Source: Bemisia tabaci (Eukaryota > Arthropoda > Insecta > Hemiptera > Aleyrodidae). From it: 64,000 nucleotides of DNA. The notes beneath the pieces were generated by a model. That model was given only the letters and a program-made list of their open reading frames with translations, was not told the DNA's origin and did not search any database. Where the stretch lies: NCBI RefSeq assembly GCF_918797505.1, contig NC_092794.1, positions 63,649,345 to 63,713,344 of the forward strand, read 5' to 3'. Every line of letters starts with the position of its first letter. Position 1 is the stretch's first letter. The position numbers and the translations under genes are program-made. Shown piece by piece: positions 1 to 9,553 of the stretch.

Positions 1-731
1 ATTTAGCAGTGTATACGGATCATTATATATTTTTACTTTCCAATATCTTTATATGGTTAGTTTAATAAAACCAAATTTTCTCATGTACAAAAATTAAGAG
101 TCCAATAATAACATGAGAATGAAATTTTGAAATTAACTTTAAATTTTAATAAATAAAATCCCTGATAAAAGGATGAATAGGTGTTTGAGGTTTCACTGCT
201 GATTTGCTTTGATTTCCCCGTAGGACAGTGTGGACCCAGCTTTATTCTATCATCCTGTAACTTACAGTATTTGGGCCACAGTATTAGTGTTTTAATTATA
301 TTTACTTAAATAAGTAAATGTCATTAGGGCATACACCATCAACATACATTAGATTAGAATAGTACTTTTCTTCTAAAGTGATTTCGCATTTCTGGCACAT
401 AGAGATACCCTCCCTAAGGATTGTGGCGTCTGAGTCTCGCAGCGGCTTTCAAAAACTAAGCGCTAAGAGAACAATAACATAGGAAAAAAGAAGGAAAAAA
501 AAACAACAAGAATTTAAACAGAATATATTGAGTGTCTTAGTATTTTCGGATTCATACATCATAAGCGAATCAGCTCATGCGAAAACTGCTTATTTTTATT
601 TTTTCTAATCTTGTGAAAAGTGTAAAAAACTGTACTTTTAATGGCGGTTGTTGCTCTCATTGTCTGGCCGAAATCGCCGCACTGTGTGCGGGCAGAGACG
701 AAACAGTCAGTGAGAGTAATTGAACTTGTAA
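1..731. other. AT-rich DNA, no gene seen
   Basis: No open frame of convincing length or composition, no inverted or tandem repeat of note. Probably intergenic or intronic. Confidence 0.5.
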
Positions 732-872
732 TTGGACTACATTTTGCAATTTGGAACTACAATTTCTGGCTCATCTGTAGAAACACTTAGGTGCAGAAGG
801 AAACTAACTGTACGTATGTTGTTTTTAAACTGAGCCAGAAATTATAGTTCCAAATTGCAAATTGCAGTCCAA
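732..872. mobile_element. MITE, TTGGA..CATTTTGCAAT family (141 bp)
   Basis: Two ~45-bp arms are inverted copies of one another: the left arm begins TTGGACTACATTTTGCAAT and runs into TTCTGGCTCATC, and the right arm returns the same sequence in reverse complement. Related copies lie at 40646-40772 and 60578-60717, and longer relatives with the same outer ends at 32474-32716 and 44922-45184. It has no coding capacity, so it is a non-autonomous TIR element. No clear target duplication was found here. Confidence 0.75.
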
Positions 873-2696
873 TTTAAGAATACGCAAAAGCTAACCCTTG
901 AACCGCAAGAAGTCTTATAAACCAGGAAGCTTCAAAGATGAAAAAAAAAGGAAATTAGCAGTGTTCTCAAGAGCTGATTAACTTTAAATGGGCATATTTA
1001 TATTATGGGATGAATTCTATGAATTATTTTCGAAATTTTATAAAATAATTTGTTGTATTTCCCCGCATTTACTTCTACACCGATTAGAATCGGTATTTTC
1101 TTGATTTCTCACGGATTTCTTAAAGCTTGTTATTATGCATAACTGCTCGTGTTGCGTTTGGATCCTGACTGACATCGGAGAGCCATAGTTTTACAATGAA
1201 AAATCCCCTCTCTGTGAACCCAAACAACTTGGGATTCAGAGATAAAAACAATTTTATCCAAAAGTTTTATTGCCATCAGTATCGGTGGGGTAGGTGAACG
1301 ATGATAATTCTGGGTTGCAGAAACATACAGTTTTTATTCACTAGGTGGCCCTGGCCCATTACCGCCCTGAGCTTTATGTAAAATCTAGAAACCCAACTTT
1401 TTCTTGCCGTGAAAGTCATTGCAGTTTCTCCAAATTTTGATCCTTTTTTCCTCGCATCTTTTCTTGGTGAGAAACGCTTTGGCTCTCGAGCAGTCCCATC
1501 TCTCAGTAGCCTTATCACGGCAGTTGTTACTTGCTCTTGGAGCCGGGGGAATTTTTCGTCCTATAAACATTAGTGGGTAGGTGATTTCTTCACCATTTAG
1601 TTGTCAAGTTAGCAACAGTATTTTTAGAGCTAGGTATCTACCGTTATCGCGGCTCTTTATCGATTTATTTTTTTCATTTTTCCTTGATCAAAGGAGGAAC
1701 TTATTCCCCTCCCAGTGCATGAAGCAAGTCGCCAGTGGTTGCGCGTTCTGATGATCAGAACGTGTCGCTTTTTTATTTATTTGTTGTTGGTAGGGCATCT
1801 GGTAGTGCGTGGCGCCTAATCAGCAATTTATCGCAGCTGAAAACTCAACTTTTTCGCTTCTCTTTTTTTCTTGTCCTCATGTGTCTTGTCACACATCACT
1901 GTAGCAATAGATCAGAAACCAATCTAATGGAAAAACATGCTTTTTTCTGAAGCTCCATTGCAGAGATTTTTTAAAAGTTCTTTTGAGTCCTTGTGCCGTA
2001 GTTTTTCTTTCATACCGGTGGAATAGCCAGAAATTTTTCATTGGAAGGAGGAAGTTTATAAATTCAAACTCTCTGACGGGGAGAAGGGGTTCCTAGTACT
2101 CTCAGTGCTCCCTCCCCCGTAGTACTGTAATGCCTCATTTTTTTATGTCGTTGTGAAAGTTCAAGTAGCTATGATGCTGATCTCTCATTCAATATTTCAG
2201 TTTTATTTTTATGATAGTTATCTTTTCGAATCGTATTGATGCCCTGTCCCCATGATTTGTAATTCTAGGGAGTAAAATCGTTCAAAGATGTTACTCTTGA
2301 TTCGTGAAATAAATAAAATTAACACTGAAGCTCCCGATAAAAAAAACCTACGCGATTTTTCGCTCGAGCTATCTGAGAGGACGTTTTCAGATTATCAGTA
2401 TTCACGTTAATTTAGATTTCCAACTTAATATTTGCAACTAGTCGTGCTATTTTATGAAATTTGCGGCTTTTCTTTTCTCTCTCCTTAATACTTTTCTAAC
2501 AAGCAAATTTTAAACAACTTCCTTAGCTAATGCATCTGAAAGAAGTAGGTTCTCGGATGCTCTTTCTTCGTACGGAAACAGTGTTACCAGAAGCAAAAAA
2601 ATACATTTTACTGACGTAATGCAAACTTGCGTGCCTGAAACTGCGATATATGACATCACTACCGACTGTTCTTCTTTCTTCCTATGTACATCTTCT
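873..2696. other. Single-copy-looking DNA, no gene seen
   Basis: Only short chance open frames (up to about 80 codons) without splice context or domain character. No inverted repeat or tandem array was found in about 1.8 kb. Confidence 0.45.
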
Positions 2697-2768
2697 GCAG
2701 TAGTAGTAAATGCAGCAGCAGTAGTAGTAGTAATAGTAGTAGTATAGTAGTAAGTTTTTTTTTTTTTT
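2697..2768. repeat. GTA/GCA trinucleotide microsatellite plus T-run
   Basis: Imperfect GCA and GTA triplets from about 2697 to 2754 followed directly by a 14-base T run. Confidence 0.8.
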
Positions 2769-2969
2769 AAGAGGTGCCTTAGCAACTTTGGCCACTCACA
2801 CCTCTGTAATTGAAATATTAATGAGTTAAGTCATAATTGAAAGTTAATTTTTGAGTTACTTGAAATAGAAGTAAAAATTAAAAATGTATTTCAGCATTTG
2901 AGCATCAACTTGAAGAAAATCTCGAGGGTGAGTGCCTTTTAGAGGGAGGGTGCAGAGGTTAGAAGAGCT

Positions 2970-3046
2970 GATTACACACGTCCCAAATGGGAGTCGAGAC
3001 AATTAGGGACTTGTCGTATCGGTCCCCATTTGGGACTTGTGCAATC
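2970..3046. mobile_element. Short foldback element (77 bp)
   Basis: Ends are inverted: GATTACACACGTCCCAAATGG on the left pairs with CCCATTTGGGACTTGTGCAATC on the right. Likely a very short MITE or its remnant; no second copy was recognised in the window. Confidence 0.5.
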
Positions 3047-3055
3047 GGCGTATGT

Positions 3056-3188
3056 GCTCAGGTCAAACTCACAGCGTGGAGCTCCGTTTCCACGATCAAA
3101 TTGAGCCCACAGTTCCACCGGTGATCAATTTTGATGGGCTCAATTTGATGGTGGAAACCGGGCTCCGCACTGTGATTTTGACCCGAGC
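3056..3188. mobile_element. Foldback element (133 bp)
   Basis: Arms of about 55 bp pair as inverted repeats: GCTCAGGTCAAACTCACAG on the left mirrors the segment ending in GATTTTGACCCGAGC on the right, with TGGGCTCAATTTGAT close to the loop. It directly abuts the next foldback element at 3192. Non-coding. Confidence 0.65.
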
Positions 3189-3191
3189 TTA

Positions 3192-3615
3192 AGGTGATTC
3201 GATGGACGCCATATTTTGTGTCAGAACGGCATGCGATATATTGCATCAATTGGCTCCATTTTTTCAGCTACTCGTCATTTTTCTCCTATTTTGAGATCGC
3301 AATTCTGTTGTCAGGAGACTAAAGCACTCACTTACCAATTTTAACAAAGCAATTCAACGTAATAAAGGCGTCTTTTTTCCGAGAGAAAATATCGCATTCG
3401 AGTGCCGAATGCGATGTTTTCTCTCTGAAAAAACCACGGCTTTATTAAGTTGAATTTCTTTGTTAAAATTGGGAAGTGAGTGCTTTAGTCTCCTGACAAC
3501 AGAATTGCGATCTCAAAATTGGAGGAAAATGACGAGTAGCTGAAAAAATGGAACTAATTGATGCGATTTATCGCATTCCGTTCTGACACAAAATATGGCG
3601 TCCATCGAATCACCT
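3192..3615. mobile_element. Long-armed foldback MITE (424 bp)
   Basis: The whole element is an inverted repeat with arms of about 200 bp centred near 3405. Termini are AGGTGATTCGATGGACGCC and its reverse complement. The left flank is TTA, giving TTAAGGTGATTC; the right flank gives CACCTCAA. A degenerate TTAA target is therefore possible but not proven. No transposase. Confident as a foldback, unsure of superfamily. Confidence 0.8.
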
Positions 3616-3726
3616 CAAAGAGGTCCCGGAAGTTCCGTATCAGCCGCGACGTGCATTTCACAGCCGTGACGCACAACGACGACGACGGCCGTCAGTTTCG
3701 GTCATAGTGCTTCCTTACGGTCCGAC

Positions 3727-4135
3727 GTCCGACGAACGGGTGGACACCCGCTGGACGCTCCGTCGACTGCTCTACCGTGATGACAGTGCCTCCGTATCAG
3801 CTTCACTCTCAGGCTGAGGCCTTTAGCCTCGGTCTGAAAGTGAAGTTGAGTTGGAGGCTCTGTCGTCCGACCGAGCACTCGTCGGAGCGCCCGGCGCGCG
3901 GTCGTCCGCCCGGTCGGCGAACGTCGTTGATGTCCGACGAGCGGGTGGACACCCGCTGGACGCTCCGTCGACTGCTCTACCGTGATGATAGTGCTTCCGT
4001 ATCAGCTTCACTTTCAGGCTGAGGCCTTTAGCCTCGGCCTGAAAGTGAAGTTGAGTTGGAGGCTCTGTCGTCCGACCGAGCACTCGTCGGAGCGCCCGGC
4101 GCGCGGTCGTCCATCCGGTCGGCGGACGTCTTGTA
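3727..4135. repeat. Two tandem copies of a 205-bp GC-rich unit
   Basis: GTCCGACGA starts at 3727 and again at 3932, with about 200 bp of close similarity following each. Each unit contains a hairpin around TCAGGCTGAGGCCTTTAGCCT with flanking TTCACTTTCAGG-type arms (near 3800-3846 and 4004-4051). Confidence 0.8.
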
Positions 4136-4334
4136 CCGTCTGGGGGCGCTAGAGGAGCGATCTGCAGACACCGCCCCGGCCGCACGTCTACCCCGGTGGA
4201 TGGTTGCGGGCACCATGGAGGTGCCCTTTTACCCTTGGTCGGTGACCTCGGGATTGGCTCCCGATGCCCAGGCTGGGCATGCTCACCAGTCTCCTCTTCC
4301 TCTATTTCTTTCCTTCTTTCTCTCCCTTCCTCGT

Positions 4335-4457
4335 GTTTGTATGCTGATTGACTGATTTGTATGCGGGATTGACTGATTTGTATGCGGGATTGACTGATTT
4401 GTATGCGGGCTTGACTGATTTGTATGCGGGATTGACTGATTTTGTATGCGGGATTGA
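4335..4457. repeat. 21-bp minisatellite
   Basis: About six copies of a unit reading GATTGACTGATTTGTATGCG plus one G, with one copy carrying an extra T. It lies just upstream of the poly(A) tract. Confidence 0.85.
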
Positions 4458-4579
4458 TTGAAGTCCTACAAACCACGCGAACTCACTCTCAGTTCCGGTT
4501 TTCCATCCCTCTTCTGAGGCAACATCCACGAAGAAGGGATCAACATTCACCCACTCAAGATCAAAATAATAATTAAATA

Positions 4580-4631
<52 letters not shown>

Positions 4632-4632
<1 letters not shown>

Positions 4633-5149
4633 GGTGGAGTTTTTGCAAGTGTCACGGATTTGCGTTTCAAGTACTTCAACTTTCTCATTCGTAAAATTTC
4701 GTGAAAAACACGATGGCGCCATTGGTTTTCTCTGAAATCAATTCCGAAGCTCTAAAATGCCCTCAGAGTTCAGTTTGTAATGGAGAGGATATCTCACGCT
4801 ACCCTGAGAATCCATCTCCATATCCAGTCAAACTCTCAATGCAAAGATAGGGAGCAAATACATTAGCAGGATTGCCGTGGTTCCGTGGTTCGGAGCCTCT
4901 AAACAAAGTGGCAAACCTGCTAATGTATTTGCTCCCTGTCTTTGCATGAAAAATTTAACTGGATATAAAGGTAGACTTTGAGGGCAGTGTTGGACATCCC
5001 CTCCATTACGGCCTCAACTTAGAGAGCTTTTTTTGAGCTTGGGAATCGATTTTAGAGAAAACCAGTGGTACCATCGTGTTTCGAGCGAAATATTACTTAG
5101 GAATAAGTACTTAAGTCGCAAATCCCTAACACATGCAAGAGCTCCATTT
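4632..5149. mobile_element. MITE, ~515-bp inverted-repeat family (copy 1)
   Basis: An inverted repeat with arms of about 230 bp. Landmarks are AACACGATGGCGCCATTGG on the left and the mirrored CCAGTGGTACCATCGTGTT on the right, with GCAAATACATTAGCAGG near the centre on both arms. It starts directly at the end of the 45-A run at 4631. A second copy lies at 63237-63746. No coding capacity. Confidence 0.85.
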
Positions 5150-5283
5150 CTCGGGTGTTTCTACATTTCTCACTAATACTGTTTTCTATATTTTCTTCTA
5201 CAGTAGTTTATTAAAGTAGCTGACCTTTTCTTTAGTTAATTCTTGAGTAGTATACCTATCATTTTCTTTTCTGATTTTCTTCA

Positions 5284-5541
5284 TCTAATTAATTAATATC
5301 TTCTGCTTTTCTCTCTAATTAATGCATGTCTCTTCTTTTCTCTCTAATTAATACGCGTCTCTTCTTTTCTCTTTCTAATTAATGCATGTTTCCTGCTTTT
5401 CTCTATTTAATTAATGCATGTTTCCTTATTTTCTCTATCTAATTAATAATGTCTTCTGCTTTTCCCTATCTAATTAATAATATCTTCTGCTTTTCTCTAT
5501 CTAATTAATTAATCTGTTCTGCTTTTTTCTATGTAAATACT
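5284..5541. repeat. ~30-bp minisatellite (TCTAATTAAT..CTTCTGCTTTTC)
   Basis: About eight imperfect copies of a 29-35 bp unit in which TCTAATTAAT alternates with CTTCTGCTTTTCTC. Unit lengths vary by a few bases. Confidence 0.85.
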
Positions 5542-6281
5542 ATTCCAATTTTGTGCCATTCTGAATCCCTCCTTCCTTTCCCCCATTTCAAGATGATGAT
5601 CGTCGAATTTCAGCCATAGCCGTGGGACTACAGCCACGCAACTTGCTGTTTTCCGTGAATGACGTCTTTGCCCGAGCTTCGCTAGATTGATGCGTCAGTG
5701 TTTTCTTAGTCACAATTCATTCTATACACCGAACACACCTTTTTTACGGAAATTCAGATTCACAATGTTGGAAACACTTGCTAAGATCATAGGCCATAAG
5801 GTAAAGGAACGCCCCACCACCCTGCTTCAGATCACAGACAAGACTGAAAGAATGTGGGACATGAAGAACTGCAACATCCTTCCCCATCGTTCCTTCTGTC
5901 ACACTAGTAAAATTAAAATCCTCATGTTACATGCCCATTCTCGCGAAAGGAGTTAAAGAAAGAAATCGGAGAGAAGAAGCAGCAGAATAAGGACGCAATA
6001 AGCAGCAACAATAGCAGTCACAGCAGCTGCTAAAATTCCTTGATTTGAGAAAATGAGCAAACTGGAGATCGGACTCAAAAATTAGTAATGGCAGCAGGAG
6101 AGGAAGAAGTATTCGCAGTTCGTAGCAGACAGAGAAGAATCAGCAGCAGAATTATTAATAACAGCAGTAATTGCTGTTCTCTAACACAAGAATTATTTTT
6201 CTCGCAGCGTAACGACCAACTGTCACGGAAACTGTTGTTTTTGTTGCGAGTTATGTATCCAATTCTTCTCAGTGAGAAAAT
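5542..6281. other. Purine-rich single-copy-looking DNA, no gene seen
   Basis: Contains an AG/CAG-rich stretch (about 5950-6150). The longest open frame (5687-5956, 89 codons) has no recognised domain and no splice context, so it was not called. Confidence 0.4.
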
Positions 6282-6793
6282 CAGGGCTGCCGACTCATGA
6301 GTAATTTAAGCATTGACGAGTTAAATGGGTGTAATGTTAGTAGTTTGAGAGTAATCCAATGATCTGTGAATAATTCAAGAATAATTCTCCACCGTAGTGT
6401 CTCACGGTGTGATGAGCGATCGATGGAGTCATAATCGATCCTAAAAGAATTCATATCTCGCACGATTTGCGAGTACTGAGTGAGTAAAATTGAGAAACAG
6501 TGAGCAAAATGTGAGTAAAATCGAGAAACAGTGAGTAAGAGTGAGTAAAATCAAGAACGGAGAATGAAGAGCGAGTAAAATCGAGAACAGAGTGAAAAGG
6601 GGAAGTAAAATCGAGACCCAGTGAGTGAACAGAGAACAAAATCGAGAAACATTGAGCGATAAGTGAGTCAAATGAAGAACTGTGAATCGTAGTGAGAAAA
6701 ATGGAGAACGATGAGTAGCAAGTGAGAAAATTTATAACGATGCGTAACAAGTGAGTGAGGAATATGGGAAACGTAAGAGTTTCGGCAGCCCTG
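6282..6793. mobile_element. Possible TIR element built around a minisatellite (512 bp)
   Basis: CAGGGCTGCCGA at 6282 is repeated in exact reverse complement ending at 6793. The interior from about 6470 to 6765 is a degenerate tandem array with a GTGAGTAAAATCGAGAA-like unit of roughly 30 bp. The 12-bp terminal match and CA..TG ends would fit a hAT-like element, but adjacent 8-bp flanks do not match well, so the boundaries could be coincidental. Confidence 0.4.
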
Positions 6794-7733
6794 ATGAAGA
6801 TGTACATCCCAGGGTGAATAGCTCTTGATAAGTCGTTAAAAACGTGGGAAAGTCAGGGATATCCGCCCAACACTGAAAAGTCAGTGAGTTTCACTGCGGA
6901 ACTTCGAAATTCTTTCCTCCAGTCCAGTACTTACCTTACATGCCGACGAAGATGAAATCCCGCCTTTAAGTCCTTGAATTTTAGATTTAAGAAAGTACGG
7001 CAGTGAAGACACTTTTCAGTATGCCCCGATAAATCCGGGTTGGAGGGGGGGGGGGGGGGGGGCAGAAAAATTCTAGCTTCTTGTAGTATTCCTTGAAATA
7101 GTTGTCGAATCTTCAGTCCTCATTGATGCAGTAAATTTGATGTCCAAACATGAAACTTGGCAGCAAATATTGTTGGTAGGTTTTCTTATGTACAATCACG
7201 GATTTTCGCTTCGAAATCAAAATCTCACGTCAAGTCGAACGATGAATTATAAGCGCTGATGCGGCTAATGGGTAGCATCCACGATACTGGTTTAACGTTA
7301 AACTATTCAATTTATGTTTTATTAGGTATACAAAAACGAAGCATACGTTAATTATGTGGGACTTATAAAGCAAGCAAATAAATCAAAACATAAATAATTG
7401 GAAATTATTACATCTGTATCTGTAAGTTAATATATTGGAGCTGGAAGAACATGCATTAAGTATGCTTGGTTTCTTCCCCTTTTTCGTTTTTTGACTATCC
7501 ACAAGAAACTTTTCTCGTGGTTGTATTATTCTGGTTTCAAGATACGCCGTTTATTATCATTATCATCATTTTATTTTCATGATTTTTCCTATCTTGTTTT
7601 CATGTCATGTATTATTGTAAACGCCTTATCTGAGCAGAATTGAAGTAAGTTAACCACACATGATTCAATTCCTGGTGAATCTGGAATTTTTTTTAACTAT
7701 TTCTATCTTAACTATATTTGGCCAATTTTTTAG
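6794..7733. other. No gene seen; 18-base G run
   Basis: Mostly AT-rich. A pure G run occupies 7045-7062. On the minus strand a GTAAGT-type donor follows 6935, but the upstream frame is too short to call an exon. Confidence 0.4.
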
Positions 7734-7813
7734 TGCGCAGTGCGATTCCAGTGAAAGTATGGTGTCGTGAGTGCTTACAGCTTGGCGTCGGGCAATTTCA
7801 CAGCTCTCATCTG
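7734..7813 (+). CDS. Candidate internal coding exon (80 nt)
   Basis: A pyrimidine-rich acceptor ending TTTTTTAG at 7733 and a consensus donor GTACGT at 7814 bracket 80 nt. Only one frame is open across it: two leading bases, then 26 codons beginning RSAIPVKVWCREC and ending FHSSHL, leaving phase 0. The other two frames have stops. No family was recognised and no partner exon can be shown, so this may be chance. Confidence 0.2.
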
Positions 7814-7851
7814 GTACGTATCTATTAGTTCTTTCTTTCTTTCTTTGTCAT

Positions 7852-8039
7852 TAAATTTTATCCATTTTCCCTCTGTAGTCGACAATTTTTGCAGGATACA
7901 ACGTGGGTCAGTTGCGTTGGACAGAATAGTATTTTGATGGTTTCAGCTTTATCAGCAAAAATGGACAAAGTTCTTCCTTTTTTGTCTTTAAATTTTATCC
8001 ATTTTCCCTCTGCAGTTGACAATTGTTGCAGGATACAAT
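7852..8039. repeat. Pair of 51-bp direct repeats, 137 bp apart
   Basis: The segment with TATCCATTTTCCCTCTG followed by GCAGGATACAA occurs at 7852-7902 and 7989-8039. Between them, 7902-7970 resembles the left arm of the foldback family at 8436 (GGGTCAGTTGCGTTGGACAG). Confidence 0.75.
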
Positions 8040-8435
8040 GAGGGCAGGCCTGCCACATCCCAGCTCGGGCCCTGGTACCAGTTTTAAGGTCTGGGCCTCC
8101 CCCTCCCTCAGCCCCCTAACTACCGGAAAAATAATTTGTAATATCATTAAAATCAATAAGGTTAAAGTAAAGTAAATAATTGATCAGTATATTTAAGGAG
8201 AGAAGCTTATTCACTTACAAAAAATTATTTATATACTAAATAAATAAAAATCTTCATACAAGTAAGTAGAAAGAATTCTACAGTGTCCCAGAGTGTTTTT
8301 GAAAATTTATTCACATTTTGCGAAAGTTCTAGGGTGAATTTTTCGCTTTTCCTTACGAGACAAAGGCTGTAGGTGAATTCGAAGTGGTGTCTTACGGGCG
8401 ACAGGGGCCCCTCTCCCCCCTAGTGGCGGGCCTGA

Positions 8436-9250
8436 ATTAGGGGCCAATTGCGTTAGACAGAATCGTATTTTGATGATTTCAGCTTATTTAACAGCAAACA
8501 TGGACAAATTTTGTGCAGTAGCCAATTTTTTACGTCCAGCATCAACAGGAATATCACCCATGAAGAAACATGGTGTAAAATAACATTATCCACTGCGCAA
8601 GTGCATTCAGTCATAAAATAATAGCCAAATAAATTGCGAGGGAGATTAAACCCAGTAACCAGTACAAATGTGTATGTATTTCACTCTCTATGAAATTAAA
8701 AGGGAAATGCAATCATGATACGCATCAACGCGCGCGGTGTATGACGTCCAATGTTCGAAACTCACAGGCGCCAACGCGTCAAATGCGCCTAAGAAATTGG
8801 TCATGGCGCCTAAATAATGAAGGCTCTGCGCCAACGTGGCCCCTAAAAAATTACACCCCCCCCCCCCAAAAAAAAAAAAATCCTAATTCTTCTGTTTGGT
8901 GATATGTCGAAATTTCCCCCAAGTTACAGCTACTAGTTCTGTAACTAAAGCACCTTGCGTCTAACTTCTCACTAAATGCGCTGTGATATATAGACAACAA
9001 GTAAACTTGACCCCTAAAAAATCTTCAATGGCCCCTAAAAATCAAGCTTGATGCGCCACATGGCTCCTGAAACTCAGAGGCCAGTTTCGAACACTGATGA
9101 AGTCATACACCGTATTCTCCGATGGGCGATATCACCGTTAATAATGAACGTAGAAACATGGTGTTCGAAAAGATCATAACTCGGGTTTTGCTAATCTCTA
9201 AGCTGAAACTAACAACATGCGATTCTGTGACTAAGGTGACTGACCCGTTG
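8436..9250. mobile_element. Foldback element, AATGGGYCAGTTGCGC family, split by an insertion
   Basis: The left arm begins near 8436 (GGGGCCAATTGCGTTAGACAG) and the right arm ends near 9250 (AGGTGACTGACCCGTTGG). Relatives are at 36503-36938 and 56616-57190, with a half copy at 50691-50843. All share a centre reading GTGGATGACGTCATACACCG or close variants. Removing the nested element at 8749-9096 leaves about 460 bp, close to the 436-bp uninterrupted copy. Confidence 0.7.
8749..9096. mobile_element. hAT-like MITE nested in the foldback element (348 bp)
   Basis: Ends are CAATGTTCGAAACT and, in reverse complement, CAGTGTTCGAAACT. Flanking 8-mers ATGACGTC (8741-8748) and ATGAAGTC (9097-9104) match at 7 of 8 bases. 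This is the size of duplication expected of hAT elements, whose ends also start CA. The interior holds CCCCTAAAA motifs and a C-run. The target is the central palindrome of the foldback element. Confidence 0.8.
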
Positions 9251-9264
9251 GTATAATTCCTTAA

Positions 9265-9553
9265 CAGTGTTCGAAACTCGCCTTTGAGTTTCAGGGGCCA
9301 TGTGGTCCATGAAGCTCGATTTTTAGGTACCAACGAAAATTTTCAGGGGCCAAATTCACTTTTTGCCCATGTATCACGATGCATTTAGTGAAAAGTCGGA
9401 ATCCGCTGCCGAGCGTCGAAATTTAAAAAAAATCACCCAACAGAAAAATTAGGATTTTTTGAGAGGGGCGGGGGGGGGGGGCATTTAGGGAACCACGTTG
9501 GCGCATATCCCTCATTTTTTAGGCGTATTTAGCGTGTTAGCGCCTGTAAGTCT
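9265..9553. mobile_element. Second hAT-like MITE copy, cut off by the satellite
   Basis: Starts with CAGTGTTCGAAACTC and runs through the same internal blocks as 8749-9096 in opposite orientation, including a G run matching the C run of the other copy. The expected right TIR is missing: similarity ends where satellite sequence begins at 9554. The satellite boundary therefore postdates the element or was formed by recombination within it. Confidence 0.7.

Larger units (their letters stand above)
3616..4631 (+). mobile_element. CpG-rich retroelement-like fragment with A-tail
   Basis: Composition jumps to CpG- and GC-rich from about 3640 to 4300, unlike both flanks. It contains a 205-bp tandem duplication (3727-4135), then a unique segment, a 21-bp minisatellite (4335-4457) and a terminal run of 45 A (4587-4631). 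A GC-rich body, simple repeat near the 3' end and poly(A) are typical of a non-LTR retroelement (LINE 3' end or SINE) on the + strand, but no reverse transcriptase sequence is visible. A satellite fragment beside an A-run is the alternative. Confidence 0.4.

Noticed and set aside
3823..4688. Long minus-strand frames (217 and 128 codons) with repeated SQSRIQI- or KSVNPAY-like units
   Set aside because: They are translations of the 21-bp minisatellite and the poly(A) tract, not a protein.
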